A stretch of DNA of 64,000 nucleotides from Halobacteriales archaeon QH_7_65_31 (GTDB lineage Archaea; Halobacteriota; Halobacteria; Halobacteriales; Haloarculaceae), in assembly GCA_003021785.1 (NCBI GenBank), contig PXQU01000016.1:124001-188000 (forward strand). The letters are read 5' to 3'. The translations under genes were made by a program, and so were the position numbers. Positions 52,738-62,394 of this stretch are shown in pieces. Numbering within the stretch: the stretch's first letter is position 1; each line of letters starts with the position of its first letter. Below the pieces are notes generated by a model. That model was not told where the DNA came from. It saw only the letters and a list, made by a program, of their open reading frames with translations, and searched no databases.

Positions 52738-52997
52738 TCTAGCGATGTCATCCTATGAGCGTGCCAAGCCATCCTCGCTGCTATGACACCGATTGATTGC
52801 GGCGTTACCAACCAGAGGGATTTTATCTGGTTAACTGTAGTGTATGTTTGGACGGCACGGCAGGGCGAACCTTTCAGCCCCGTGGTTTCCACGTGGGTGA
52901 CCTCGTCTGGCCTACCCCGTCTTTCCTATACCGGCGAGCGGCAGGGCTGTTTCGCCGACTGATTTCTGTTCAACGATGGGCAACGACAGCCGGCTCT

Positions 52998-53603
52998 CTA
53001 CGCGAACGGTCCATCACCGAGCAGCGCCTCCAAACTCTCCTCGTCATCGGTCGCCGGCGACAGCTCGGTCGGCTCGGTCGACGTGTCTGACTGGCTCGCG
53101 TCGGGCATCGCGGCGATAGTCGCGTCCTCGTGGTCGGCCGCCGCGAGGATGTCTCTAACGACCGTTCCCGAGAGCTCGACCGTCAGCACCGAGTGCGTCT
53201 GTACCATCGCGGCCAGCTGTCTGTCCGTGACGTTGAGCGTCGGCTTCAGCTCTCGCCACCGCTCGGCTGGGAAGACGACGGTCACGATCTCGTCGTCGAC
53301 GTAGACGGGGGTCACGAGCGTCCTGTCGGCGGCGACCGCCGCAGTGAGCCAGCGACCGAACGCGTCGCGGTTCCGCTGTGTCCACCGGTGGAGTCCGTCG
53401 AGCAGCCGAACGAGCGACACCGCGCCGTCAGCCGTTTCGTCGTAGACGGCCGCCTCCCGTGCTGTTTCGACCGCTTCTGGCGGTACTGGAGCGGCAAACG
53501 GCTCGACCGACGCTTCGGACGCAGACCGCTCTCCCGGCGTCGAATCGTCGGCGAACTGATCGCGGAGTCGAGTCGTGAGACGCGTGAGCAGTGAGTCGGT
53601 CAT
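52998..53603 (-). CDS. conserved haloarchaeal protein, unknown function
   Basis: A 201-residue acidic soluble protein starting MTDSLLTRLTTRLRDQF. Helix-rich N-terminal half, then strands (TLVTPVYVDDEIVTVVFP), a helix (ERWRELKPTLNVTDRQLAAMVQTHSV) and VLTVELSGTVVRDILAA. The final 40 residues are a low-complexity acidic tail. No family is recognised. It and the P450 pseudogene diverge across an AT-rich promoter region around 53648-53661. Confidence 0.6.
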   Translation of the reverse strand: MTDSLLTRLTTRLRDQFADDSTPGERSASEASVEPFAAPVPPEAVETAREAAVYDETADGAVSLVRLLDGLHRWTQRNRDAFGRWLTAAVAADRTLVTPVYVDDEIVTVVFPAERWRELKPTLNVTDRQLAAMVQTHSVLTVELSGTVVRDILAAADHEDATIAAMPDASQSDTSTEPTELSPATDDEESLEALLGDGPFA

Positions 53604-53735
53604 CTGTAATGACTCGCGTCGGGACGAGATAAATCCACTATACGCGCACAAAAATAAATATGCTGTGGTCGTGACCCTCTCGGCAAGCCCGACGGCCGCC
53701 GGAAGCCCCAAGCCCGTGAGCGCCCAGTGACCGGT

Positions 53736-54979
53736 ATGCGGTCTATCCCGACGCCGCCCGAAGCTGGCGTCATCGATGCTGTTCGACTCGGCACTGACAC
53801 GTTCCGCTATCTCGACGGAATTCAGGCACGGTACAAGGACGCGCTACAGGTCCCGATCCCGACCCGTCCCCCGCTCGTCGTCGTGACGAACCCGACGCTG
53901 GCGCGTGATCTGCTCTCGCGCCCCGACGACTTCGGGCGCGTCCCCGCGCGCGAGACCGACTCGCTCATCGCCTCACAGGGACTCGTCCAGAGCGAAGGCG
54001 AGCTGTGGGAACAACAGCGGTCCATCGTCGCGCCGGCCTTCTCCGGGCGACAGGTCGCCGCCTACGCCGACACCGTCGGTCGTCGCGTCGAGTCGCTCGC
54101 CGCGGAGTGGGCCGACCGCGGCGACGACCGTATCGATCTCCACGAGGAGATGACGAGTCTCACCGTTCGGGTCGCGACCGAGGTGTTGCTCGGCGAGGAC
54201 ATCGGTCGCGAGCGAGCCAGCGAGTTCCACGACTGGATGGCCGTCGCCGGCGAGGAGCTGGAGTTCGGTCTCGATATCGCCACCCCGGAGTGGCTCCCGT
54301 CCCGGATCTCACCGGCGTTCGAGGAGGCGGCCGCCAACATCCGCGGACTGGCCGAGGAGATGATCGCCGACCGCCGGGCCGCGCTCGCCAGCGGCGAGCA
54401 CAGCGGGCCGCCGGATATGCTCACCCTGCTCATCAAGCGCGAGGACGATCCCGACGTGTCCTACGCGGAGAACCAGATCCGCGACGAGGTGGCGACGTTC
54501 CTCATCGCCGGCCACGAGACGACGGCGCTGAGTCTCACCTACACGCTCGCGCTGCTGTCGAAGAATCCGTCCGTCCGTGACCAGCTACGGACGGAAGCCC
54601 GGTCGGTCGTCGGCGACGGCCCGCTCGATCACGAGCACGTCGACGAGCTACCAGCGACACAGCGGGCGTACAACGAGTCCCTCCGACTGTATCCGCCGGC
54701 GTGGGGCGTCTTCCGGCAGGCGAATCAGGGGAGCGAGCTGGGCGAGTATCGCGTTCCAGACGGCGCGGCGACCATCGTGCCGCTGTGGTCGATCCACCGC
54801 GACGGTCGCCATTTCGAGTCGCCGGCGACGTTCGACCCGAGCCGGTGGGAGCGACGCGCACCCGAGACCGTCGACGCCTACTTCCCCTTCTCGACGGGCC
54901 CACACGCCTGTGGCTCACGCCGACGTTACGACCGCGCGGGACGGTTCCGGCGACGGTCTCGACCGCCGACGGCCGGTAG
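53736..54979 (+). pseudogene. cytochrome P450, frame disrupted at the heme-binding loop
   Basis: The first 392 codons read a normal P450: VVTNPTLARDLLSRPDDF, the I-helix FLIAGHETTALSLTY, the K-helix ExxR (RAYNESLRLYPPAWG), and the heme-loop start DAYFPFSTGPHAC with the ligand Cys392. Beyond the Cys the frame gives an unrelated arginine-rich run to a stop at 55079. The true C-terminal sequence (LTPTLRPRGTVPATVSTADGR) is instead present in another frame, ending with a stop at 54979. About 40 conserved residues that normally lie between the Cys and this tail are missing, so an out-of-frame deletion happened here. An assembly error is the alternative. Confidence 0.8.
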
Positions 54980-55174
54980 TCCGATCTCCCCATCGGTAGT
55001 AACTGTCCCTATCGGTGTTGGTATCTACAGCGCAGGCCGTGAGGTCGGCTCTCTGATACGAGTAACCGACAGACAGTGACGGGTTTCCTCTTCGTCTCAC
55101 GCTACGCCGCGCCACTCCCGCTCGACGCGTTCGACCGTGTCGGATGTATGATTCGGTGCGCGGCGCTCCGGCGG

Positions 55175-56047
55175 CTACAGGAACCCCTCGATGTGGTCTG
55201 CGACCTCGTCGGGCGTGTCACCGACCGGAACGCCCGCGTCGTTGAGCGCCTGAATCTTCGATTCGGCGGTTCCAGCGCCACCGCCGCCGGAGACGATCGC
55301 ACCGGCGTGGCCCATCCGCTTGCCCGGGGGTGCAGTGCGACCAGCAATGAAGCCCGCCACGGGCGTGTCCATGTGTTCGCCGATGAACCGAGCGGCCGCC
55401 TCTTCGTCCTCGCCGCCGATCTCCCCGCACATCGCGACCGCCTTCGTATCCGGGTCGGCCTCGAACTCCCGGAGCGCGTCGACGAAGTCGGTCCCGATGA
55501 TCGGGTCACCGCCGATACCGATCGCGGTGGTCTGACCGATCCCCCGCTGGGTGAGGTTGTCGACGACTTGGTAGGTGAGGGTTCCGGAGCGAGAGACGAG
55601 CCCCACGTCCCCCGACGAGAAGATGTTCCCCGGGAGAATGCCGAGCTTCGCCTCGCCCGGCGTGATGATGCCCGGACAGTTCGGGCCGATGAGTCGCGTC
55701 TCGACCTCGCCGAGTCGCTTGTTCACCGCTGCCATGTCCTGCTGTGGAATCCCCTCGGTGATCGCGACGACGAGATCTACGGCGGAGTCGAGCGCCTCCA
55801 TCACGGCGTCGGCGGCAAACGCCGGCGGCACGAAGACGACGGCCGCGTCGGCGTCCTCCTCGCGGGCCGCACCGCGCACCGTATCGTACACCGGGATCCC
55901 GTCTACTTCCTGTCCGCCTTTCCCCGGCACTGCGCCGGCGACGACGTTCGTCCCGTACGCCGTCATCTGACCGGTGTGGAACTTCCCCTCGCCGCCGGTG
56001 ATTCCCTGTACCACTACGCGCGTGTCGTCGTCAACTAAGATGCTCAT
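55175..56047 (-). CDS. sucD: succinyl-CoA ligase, alpha subunit
   Basis: A 290-residue CoA-binding subunit that works with SucC to interconvert succinyl-CoA and succinate. [18 protein letters not shown] starts the CoA-binding Rossmann fold. The phospho-His is in the segment [19 protein letters not shown] (His near residue 242). [20 protein letters not shown] is the ligase hallmark. Its ATG overlaps the sucC stop by four bases. Confidence 0.95.
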   Translation of the reverse strand: MSILVDDDTRVVVQGITGGEGKFHTGQMTAYGTNVVAGAVPGKGGQEVDGIPVYDTVRGAAREEDADAAVVFVPPAFAADAVMEALDSAVDLVVAITEGIPQQDMAAVNKRLGEVETRLIGPNCPGIITPGEAKLGILPGNIFSSGDVGLVSRSGTLTYQVVDNLTQRGIGQTTAIGIGGDPIIGTDFVDALREFEADPDTKAVAMCGEIGGEDEEAAARFIGEHMDTPVAGFIAGRTAPPGKRMGHAGAIVSGGGGAGTAESKIQALNDAGVPVGDTPDEVADHIEGFL

Positions 56048-57186
56048 TGTCCTTCCTCCGCGTACTCGACCGCACGCTGGACGGCCGCGTCCAGCGTCGA
56101 TTCCACCGTCACGAGATCGGTGTTGAGGATCTCCATCCCCTCCTCGGCGTTCGTCCCGGCGAGCCGGACGACGACCTCCTTCGGGATCTCGTCGAAGGAT
56201 TCGAGCGCCTCGTTGATCCCCTTGGCCACCTCGTCACCGCGGGTGATTCCGCCGAAGATGTTGAACACGACCGAATCGACGTTCTCGTCGGAAAACACCA
56301 TGTCCAGCGCGTTCGCGACGCGTTCGGCCTTCGCCCCGCCACCGATATCGAGGAAGTTCGCCGGTGACCCGCCGTAGTAATCGACGAGATCGAGCGTCGT
56401 CATCACCAGCCCGGCCCCGTTACCGATGATCCCGACGTTGCCGGAGAGCCGGACGTAGTCGAAGCCGTAGTCGTTCGCCTTGGCTTCGAGCTCGTCGGAC
56501 GCCGCCGCTTCCTCCATCTCGGCGAGATCCGCGTGGCGGAACAGCGTGTCCTCGTCGATGTTCATGACGGCGTCTGCACAGACGACCTCGCCGTCGGCCG
56601 TGATCATGACCGGGTTGACCTCGATCTCGGTCGCGTCCTTCTCCTCCCACAGCTCGTACAGCGTGGTGAGGACGCTCGCCACGTCCATCGCTACGTCCTC
56701 ATCGACGCCTGCCTCGAAGACAGCCTCGCGGGCCTGATACGGCTGGATACCGAACGCGGGGTCGATATGGACCCGCTCGATCGCCTCGGGCGTCTCCTCG
56801 GCGACCTCCTCGATATTGACGCCCCCCTGCGTGGAGACCATCGCGACCGGCTTCCCGACCGTCCGGTCCATCGTCACGCCGACGTACAGCTCGTCGACGA
56901 AGTCGACGGCGCTCTCGACGAGCACCCTGTCCACGTGGAGGCCCTTGAGATCCATCCCGATGATGGACTCCGCGGCCGCGCGGGCCTCCTCGTCGCTGTC
57001 GACGAGTTCGATACCGCCGGCCTTCCCGCGACCGCCGACCTGTACTTGTGCCTTGACCGCGACGGGGTAGCCGATGTCGTTTGCCGCATCGAGCACCTCG
57101 TCGGTGGTCGCCGCCAGCGTGGACGCCGGAACCGGCAGTCCGGCGTCGGCGAACACGCCTTTCGCTTGATACTCGTGAAGTTTCAT
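56044..57186 (-). CDS. sucC: succinyl-CoA ligase, beta subunit
   Basis: A 380-residue ATP-grasp subunit. [20 protein letters not shown] is the standard start, [20 protein letters not shown] the nucleotide-binding loop, [27 protein letters not shown] the metal site, and [30 protein letters not shown] the subunit interface. It forms an operon with sucD. The pair accepts succinyl-CoA coming from the TCA cycle and methylmalonyl-CoA. Confidence 0.95.
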   Translation of the reverse strand: MKLHEYQAKGVFADAGLPVPASTLAATTDEVLDAANDIGYPVAVKAQVQVGGRGKAGGIELVDSDEEARAAAESIIGMDLKGLHVDRVLVESAVDFVDELYVGVTMDRTVGKPVAMVSTQGGVNIEEVAEETPEAIERVHIDPAFGIQPYQAREAVFEAGVDEDVAMDVASVLTTLYELWEEKDATEIEVNPVMITADGEVVCADAVMNIDEDTLFRHADLAEMEEAAASDELEAKANDYGFDYVRLSGNVGIIGNGAGLVMTTLDLVDYYGGSPANFLDIGGGAKAERVANALDMVFSDENVDSVVFNIFGGITRGDEVAKGINEALESFDEIPKEVVVRLAGTNAEEGMEILNTDLVTVESTLDAAVQRAVEYAEEGQ

Positions 57187-57271
57187 CTACCGGCCGAGAG
57201 TTTCACCGACGCGGAGTTAGTAGTATCGGAACGCACGTGCGAACGATTCACGTGCTGCTCCTTCGACAGCG

Positions 57272-58240
57272 TCAGTCGTCGTCGGCAACGCCGGCGTCCG
57301 TGCCGGCCCCGATACTGACCAGCTCCTCGACGGGCGGAATCTCCGCGGTCGTATCGGTGATCACCTCGATGCGACGGGCCAGCTTCTCACTGGCGTACTC
57401 GACGAGCGCGTTCGGGTCGAGTCCGCCCCGCCCGTCGGTCGGTGCGTTCGGGTCCGGTCCCACCGCGTCGGCGACGAGCGGGAGCAGGTCAGCGAGCGTC
57501 TCGCTCACGATGTCGGGATCGACGCCCTCACCGACGAGCCGCTGGACCTCGTGCATCCCGAAGCCGACGTGGCGACCCTCGTCGCTCCGGATGTAGCCGA
57601 TCCCCTCGACGAGTCCTTCCAGGTGAATCCCACCCTCAGCACCGAGGTCTGGTCCGGTAGGTGAGTAGCCAGCCTGAATCCCGTAGTAGCCCGTCTGGGC
57701 CAGCACGGATTCGACGGCGAGATGGTAGTGACAGTAGGCCCTGGTGAGCGCTTCGTCGGTATCGTCTTCGAGTAGCGTCTCCATCGCGGCTTCGGTGCGG
57801 TCGAACAGCTCCTCGTACCCCTCCCCGAAGTAGCGATCGTCCGTCGGCGCGGTCACCTCGAACCCCTTCGTCTCGGCGACGGGGTCGACGACCGCCCGCC
57901 AGTAGCGGTCGAAGAAGGCGGTGTGTTTCGCCTCCTCGTAGATCTGCGTCGTCACAAACAGCTGCTTGTCGACGTCGTCAAGCCGCATGCTCAGTGGCGC
58001 GAGGTCCTCCGTCACGGCCTCCTCGCCGGCCCCGAAGGCGGCCAGCGTTCCCCGAAGCCCATCGAACAGCGGCTCGGAGATATCACTCTCCACGAGTCGC
58101 TCGCGGTCCTGTTCGAGCAGTTCCTGTGGAATATCCTCGTACGGGTCCCAGTGGCGGTAGACGGCGTTGCGGAAGTAGCCTGAGGCGAACGACTCCGGGT
58201 CGAGCCGGTGTGCTCGCGTGCTGTCGCTGTAGCGACTCAT
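57272..58240 (-). CDS. R2-like ligand-binding oxidase (ribonucleotide-reductase R2 fold)
   Basis: A 322-residue helical-bundle metalloprotein of the ferritin superfamily. Metal ligands are visible in IYEEAKHTAFFDRYW (Glu, His) and AVESVLAQTGYYG (Glu), and GYIRSDEGRHVGFGMHEV (Glu, His). The AVES.LAQ.GYYG segment with the following Tyr fits R2lox-type proteins, which hold a Mn/Fe centre and a lipid ligand and make a Tyr-Val crosslink, rather than class I ribonucleotide reductase R2. Its oxidase substrate is unknown. It lies 85 bases upstream of sucC on the same strand. Confidence 0.85.
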   Translation of the reverse strand: MSRYSDSTRAHRLDPESFASGYFRNAVYRHWDPYEDIPQELLEQDRERLVESDISEPLFDGLRGTLAAFGAGEEAVTEDLAPLSMRLDDVDKQLFVTTQIYEEAKHTAFFDRYWRAVVDPVAETKGFEVTAPTDDRYFGEGYEELFDRTEAAMETLLEDDTDEALTRAYCHYHLAVESVLAQTGYYGIQAGYSPTGPDLGAEGGIHLEGLVEGIGYIRSDEGRHVGFGMHEVQRLVGEGVDPDIVSETLADLLPLVADAVGPDPNAPTDGRGGLDPNALVEYASEKLARRIEVITDTTAEIPPVEELVSIGAGTDAGVADDD

Positions 58241-58343
58241 ACGTCCTCGTACGAGTCGTTCAGGATAACTGTTCTGAAACGTGCTACTAATTCACAGGCG
58301 TTCACGCGGAGAGCGAACTGATCCCGTTTCGCCGGTCGCTGAC

Positions 58344-59012
58344 CTACGGACGAGCCTGCGGCATGATCTGCGGGTGGGCTGCGACGATCCCGTCGACGCC
58401 GCAGGATTCGAGCGCGGAGGCGTCGTCCTGACAGCCGACGCCCCATGCGTTGACACAGAACCCCTCGCTGTGGGCGGTGGTGACGAGCCAGCCGTCACAC
58501 GTCGCCGCGGTCGGATGGAGATACGAGCAGTCGGTTTCGCGGGCGAACGCCAGCCCGCCCTCGGCGTCGCCGTCGAACCGGTAGGCGCGCGGCACGTCCG
58601 GAGCGACGCCGCGACAGCCTTCGAGCTCGTGAGGAATCCCCGACGAGACGGTCACGTGAACGTCGGCATGGTCGGCCAGTCGGATCGCGTCGCGGGCCAG
58701 TCCGACCTCGTGGAGTTCGAGCGTCACACCGACGGCGTCCGGCACGATCTGCAGGACGGCGTCCAGCGTCGGTATCTGCTCTGCACCGAGCACGGTCAGC
58801 CGCTGCAGCTCCGAGAGCGTGTGGCGACAGACCGCACCCGTCCCGTCGGTGACCCGGTCGACGGTCGGATCGTGTATCGCGACCAGCTCCCCGGAGTCAC
58901 ACCGACGCACGTCGACGGTTACCTCGTCGGCACGCCGGCTCGCGCGCTTGACCGCCGAGACGGTGTTCTCCGGGGCAGTCGCCGCGAACCCACGGTGTGC
59001 GATGAGCCGCAT
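58344..59012 (-). CDS. glycerophosphodiester phosphodiesterase
   Basis: A 222-residue TIM-barrel phosphodiesterase. LIAHRGFAATAPENTVSAVKRA is the N-terminal His-Arg-Gly and PENT motif, and LVAIHDPTVDRVTDGTG the second catalytic His motif (HDxTvdR). The usual ExD metal pair is replaced by TVDVRRCDSGE, with Asp only at one position, so metal binding may be altered. It cleaves glycerophosphodiesters to glycerol phosphate and an alcohol. Start ATG 59012 is chosen over GTG 59027. Confidence 0.85.
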   Translation of the reverse strand: MRLIAHRGFAATAPENTVSAVKRASRRADEVTVDVRRCDSGELVAIHDPTVDRVTDGTGAVCRHTLSELQRLTVLGAEQIPTLDAVLQIVPDAVGVTLELHEVGLARDAIRLADHADVHVTVSSGIPHELEGCRGVAPDVPRAYRFDGDAEGGLAFARETDCSYLHPTAATCDGWLVTTAHSEGFCVNAWGVGCQDDASALESCGVDGIVAAHPQIMPQARP

Positions 59013-59220
59013 CTTACCGGTCTCCACGCCCAGAGAGGTAAATGGGTGTCGGAAAAATTGCCGGATTCGGGGCTACTTCGCGCACCAGACCGTATGAACG
59101 AGTCCCACGCTGCAGAACATCTATACGTGCTCGTACTCCGACGGCGGCAACGTCGCGACAATCGACCGGACGGTGAACGGTGCGCGTCCCCGCGACGACG
59201 GAGAACCCCCGTCGCCCGTC

Positions 59221-59868
59221 TCACGAGTAATCGACGTAGGAAGTGTCCTCACCGACGGTGTCCTTCCCCGGAGTCGGGGCGTCGGCGGCGACGGTCGCCG
59301 GGTCGGCCGGTTCGAGTGCGGCGACGGCGTAGTAGCTCGCGCCGTCGGGAATATAGATGTCGAGATCGAGCGTGCGCTTCTCGCCCGGGGCGATCTCGAA
59401 CTCTCGGGACTCCACCTTCCAGATAGCGCGGTCGTACTCGTCGTAGAACGCGAGCGAGACCATCGCGTCCGAGCGTTCACCGTTGTTGATGAGCTGTCCC
59501 CGGAGAGTCGCCTCACCGACCGCCGTGATGTCGGCCAGCTCGCCGTCGCGTTCGAGCCGTCCGTTGGCGACGTGGAGCGTCCGCGACGACTCCCGGCGGG
59601 CGTGTCGGTAGTTGGCGAACCGGTTCTGGATGGTCTTGGTCCACATCTCGGCGTCGTCGTCGACGTACATCAACAGCGAGTCGATGAGATGCTCCAGCTC
59701 CTGTATCTGCGTCTCGCGGCTGTCCGGATCGCGCGCGGCCAGCTCGCCGATCCCGTCGCGAATCTCGTCGATGTAGCCGTGTGCCTCCGCGTCGTCGGTT
59801 CGGCTCTCGACCCGATCGAGCGCGTCGCCGAAGTCGATGATCGGCGGGAGTTGCCGCTGTGTGCCCAT
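59221..59868 (-). CDS. conserved haloarchaeal protein, helical plus beta-sandwich domain
   Basis: A 215-residue soluble protein. Residues 1 to about 95 are predicted helices with [37 protein letters not shown], a coiled-coil-like stretch. From about residue 110 a beta-sandwich ([63 protein letters not shown]) resembles FxLYD/CARDB-like domains but without a signal peptide. No function is known. It is divergent from pccB. Confidence 0.7.
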   Translation of the reverse strand: MGTQRQLPPIIDFGDALDRVESRTDDAEAHGYIDEIRDGIGELAARDPDSRETQIQELEHLIDSLLMYVDDDAEMWTKTIQNRFANYRHARRESSRTLHVANGRLERDGELADITAVGEATLRGQLINNGERSDAMVSLAFYDEYDRAIWKVESREFEIAPGEKRTLDLDIYIPDGASYYAVAALEPADPATVAADAPTPGKDTVGEDTSYVDYS

Positions 59869-59960
59869 ACCTCACCCCAAGAGCGCGTGCGTCAAATAGC
59901 TTCAGGCGAACGGATGTCGCTCCCGGAAACCCTTTTTCGCCTCCGTCCGGACCACAGGCA

Positions 59961-61508
59961 ATGACTATGGACGAGAAGCGCGAGGACCTCCACGAACGGA
60001 GGGACGACGCCCGCAAAGGCGGGGGACAGGAGCGTATCGACCGCCAGCACGAGAAGGGCAAGCTCACCGCGCGCGAGCGCGTCGACTACTTCCTCGACGA
60101 CGGCACGTTCCAGGAGTTCGATATGCTCCGGGAGCACCGGTCGAGCAACTTCGACATGGACGAGACGAAGATACCGGGCGACGGCGTCGTCACCGGCTAC
60201 GGTGACGTCGATGGCCGGACGGTGTTCGTCTTCGCGCACGATTTCACCGTCTTCGGCGGCTCGCTCGGTGAGGTGTTCGCCCAGAAAGTGTGTAAGGTGA
60301 TGGACCGCGCGATCGAGACGGGCGCACCGATCGTCGGCCTGAACGACTCCGCCGGCGCACGCATTCAGGAGGGGATCGACTCGTTGGCCGGCTACGCCGA
60401 TATCTTCCACCGGAATCAGCAGGCCTCCGGCGTCGTTCCACAGCTGTCGGCGATCATGGGACCGTGTGCCGGCGGCGCGGTCTACTCGCCCGCCATCACG
60501 GACTTCATCCTGATGGTCGAGGAGACGAGCCACATGATGATTACCGGGCCCGACGTGATCGAGACGGTCACGGGCGAGGAGGTCACCTTCGAGGAGCTGG
60601 GCGGCGCGGGTGTCCACACCTCGGAGTCCGGCGTCGCCGACTTCGCTGCGGTTGACGAGGAGGCGGGACTCGATCGGCTCAGACGGCTGCTCTCGTATCT
60701 CCCGCAGAACAATATGGAGAATCCGCCGCGCGTCGAGCCGTGGGACGATCCCGACCGCGACGCGGACGTGACCGGTGTCGTGCCCGACGAGCCACAGAAG
60801 CCGTACGACATCGTGGATGTCATCGGGGGGACGATGGACGAAGGGAGCTTCTTCGAGGTGGCCGAGGCGTACGCGCGGAATCTCGTCACGGGCTTCGCCC
60901 GGCTCGACGGTCGCTCCGTCGGCATCGTCGCGAACCAGCCCCGGTTCAACGCCGGCACGCTCGACATCGAGTCCTCACAGAAGGGCGCGCGCTTCGTCCG
61001 CTTCTGTGACGCGTTCAACATCCCCATCGTGACGCTCGTCGACGTGCCCGGCTTCATGCCCGGGAAGGATCAGGAGCACGGCGGGATCATCAGACACGGC
61101 GCGAAGCTGCTGTATGCCTTCTCCGAGGCGACCGTTCCCCTAATGACCGTCATCACGCGGAAGGCGTACGGCGGGGCGTACGACGTGATGGCCTCGAAAC
61201 ATCTGGACGCGGACGTGAACTACGCGTGGCCGACGGCAGAGATCGCCGTCATGGGACCACAGGGGGCGGTCAACGTGCTCTACCGCGAGGAGCTGGCTGA
61301 TGCGACCGACGTGGAAGCGCGCCGCCAGCAGCTCATCGACGAGTACCGCGACGCGTTCGCGAACCCGTACACCGCCGCAGAGCGCGGTTTCGTTGATGAC
61401 GTACTCGAACCGGAGGAGACCCGACGCCGGCTCATCGCCGACTTGGAGATGCTCTCGGGCAAGCGCAAATCGAACCCCGACCGCAAACACGGGAACATCC
61501 CGCTGTGA
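59961..61508 (+). CDS. pccB: propionyl-CoA carboxylase beta (carboxyltransferase) subunit
   Basis: A 515-residue carboxyltransferase. The two oxyanion-hole regions are [24 protein letters not shown] and [23 protein letters not shown] (N-terminal half), then [55 protein letters not shown] and [14 protein letters not shown] (C-terminal half). This is the PCC type, normally 510-520 residues. The alpha (biotin) subunit is not in the window. It is followed, with overlap, by the small subunit pccX. The gene feeds methylmalonyl-CoA to the mutase. Confidence 0.94.
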   Translation: MTMDEKREDLHERRDDARKGGGQERIDRQHEKGKLTARERVDYFLDDGTFQEFDMLREHRSSNFDMDETKIPGDGVVTGYGDVDGRTVFVFAHDFTVFGGSLGEVFAQKVCKVMDRAIETGAPIVGLNDSAGARIQEGIDSLAGYADIFHRNQQASGVVPQLSAIMGPCAGGAVYSPAITDFILMVEETSHMMITGPDVIETVTGEEVTFEELGGAGVHTSESGVADFAAVDEEAGLDRLRRLLSYLPQNNMENPPRVEPWDDPDRDADVTGVVPDEPQKPYDIVDVIGGTMDEGSFFEVAEAYARNLVTGFARLDGRSVGIVANQPRFNAGTLDIESSQKGARFVRFCDAFNIPIVTLVDVPGFMPGKDQEHGGIIRHGAKLLYAFSEATVPLMTVITRKAYGGAYDVMASKHLDADVNYAWPTAEIAVMGPQGAVNVLYREELADATDVEARRQQLIDEYRDAFANPYTAAERGFVDDVLEPEETRRRLIADLEMLSGKRKSNPDRKHGNIPL

Positions 61509-61741
61509 ACCCCGAGTTCATCCCCGAGTCGGCCGACGAGGCGGAGGCCGCCGCCATCGTCGCGGCCGTCTCTGCCCATCTCGCCGCGGAGGACCACGAG
61601 GAGGAGCCTTCCGAGACGTGGGACGAGAACCGGTGGGCGTTCGCCGGACGCACAGAGGCCGTCACCGGACGGGCGGTGCGCGCCCGTGAGGGCACGCCGA
61701 CGGACGCGTGGGCCGCGGCCGGGCGTGCCGACCGGCGCTAA
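61505..61741 (+). CDS. pccX: propionyl-CoA carboxylase small (epsilon-like) subunit
   Basis: A 78-residue protein starting at GTG 61505, inside the pccB stop (GTGA). The helix [23 protein letters not shown] followed by [15 protein letters not shown] matches PccX, known from Haloferax mediterranei propionyl-CoA carboxylase as a third subunit needed for activity, and recalls the epsilon subunits of actinobacterial carboxylases. Its stop overlaps the convergent RelE-like gene by three bases. Confidence 0.88.
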   Translation: MNPEFIPESADEAEAAAIVAAVSAHLAAEDHEEEPSETWDENRWAFAGRTEAVTGRAVRAREGTPTDAWAAAGRADRR

Positions 61742-61986
61742 TCGTAGACGGTATCTCTCGTGTCTACATCGAGCACGCGCAACTCCCCGTCCGCTCTGTC
61801 CCAGTCGATGATCGCCCGCCGTTTCCCGACTCGGAGCGAATACTCGGAACGGCCCTTCAGCGGCTTCAGATGTCGCTCGGGGTCCTCACCTGCGTCTGCG
61901 AGCTTCTCCCTGATTCTCGTCTCGATGTCGTTCGGTAACGACTGAAGCGACTGCTCTACGGCCGGATGTAGCAGGACGACGGCCAC
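61738..61986 (-). CDS. RelE/ParE-like toxin-family protein
   Basis: An 82-residue protein from GTG 61986 ([33 protein letters not shown]). The pattern helix (hairpin), [11 protein letters not shown], then strands [36 protein letters not shown] matches the RelE/ParE fold, with the basic RVGKRRAI strand. It starts two bases after the winged-helix gene, as in toxin-antitoxin pairs. Whether it is active as an mRNA interferase is not determinable. Confidence 0.82.
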   Translation of the reverse strand: MAVVLLHPAVEQSLQSLPNDIETRIREKLADAGEDPERHLKPLKGRSEYSLRVGKRRAIIDWDRADGELRVLDVDTRDTVYD

Positions 61987-61988
61987 AG

Positions 61989-62309
61989 CTACAGTTCGCT
62001 CCACTCGTCGGCATCGCGCCGCTCCGTGACGCGTGCGGCTGTCTCCGTTGACAACGTCGGGGCGACCTCTGCCCACCAGCCGACCGCACGTGCGCCGAAC
62101 TGCTTCTTACTCACCGCACCTTCCTCAGCGAGTCGGTCCAGCCGGCGACGGACTGCTTCCGTCGTCACGTCGACGCCGAACCGCCCCAACCCCTCGGTGA
62201 CCTCCGCCGTCGTCAACACCGGATCGTCCTCATAGTCGAACACCTTCAGCAGCTGCTGGTCGGTGATCGTCGATTCGAACCGACCCGACTCGTCGCGACT
62301 GCGGCTCAT
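61989..62309 (-). CDS. winged-helix DNA-binding protein, likely antitoxin/autoregulator
   Basis: A 106-residue protein. Residues about 17-75 form a winged helix (TDQQLLKVFDYEDDPVLTTAEVTEGLG, VTTEAVRRRLDRLAEEGAVSKKQFGARAVGWW), with ARAVGWWAEV as the wing. The C-terminal part (LSTETAARVTERRDADEW) is a helix that could mask the partner toxin. Two bases separate it from the RelE-like gene. It may instead be a stand-alone regulator; the arrangement favours a toxin-antitoxin pair with a non-classical antitoxin. Confidence 0.78.
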   Translation of the reverse strand: MSRSRDESGRFESTITDQQLLKVFDYEDDPVLTTAEVTEGLGRFGVDVTTEAVRRRLDRLAEEGAVSKKQFGARAVGWWAEVAPTLSTETAARVTERRDADEWSEL

Positions 62310-62394
62310 GGTTTAGGTACGCCGCCGACGGGTAAAGTGGTTTTGCACGTAGCAACCGGATCGGGTTACGGACACGGTTAGTGCGTCGCCGGTG

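Noticed and set aside
57272..58240. Class I ribonucleotide reductase small subunit
   Set aside because: No R1 gene is nearby, and the ligand pattern fits R2-like ligand-binding oxidases better.
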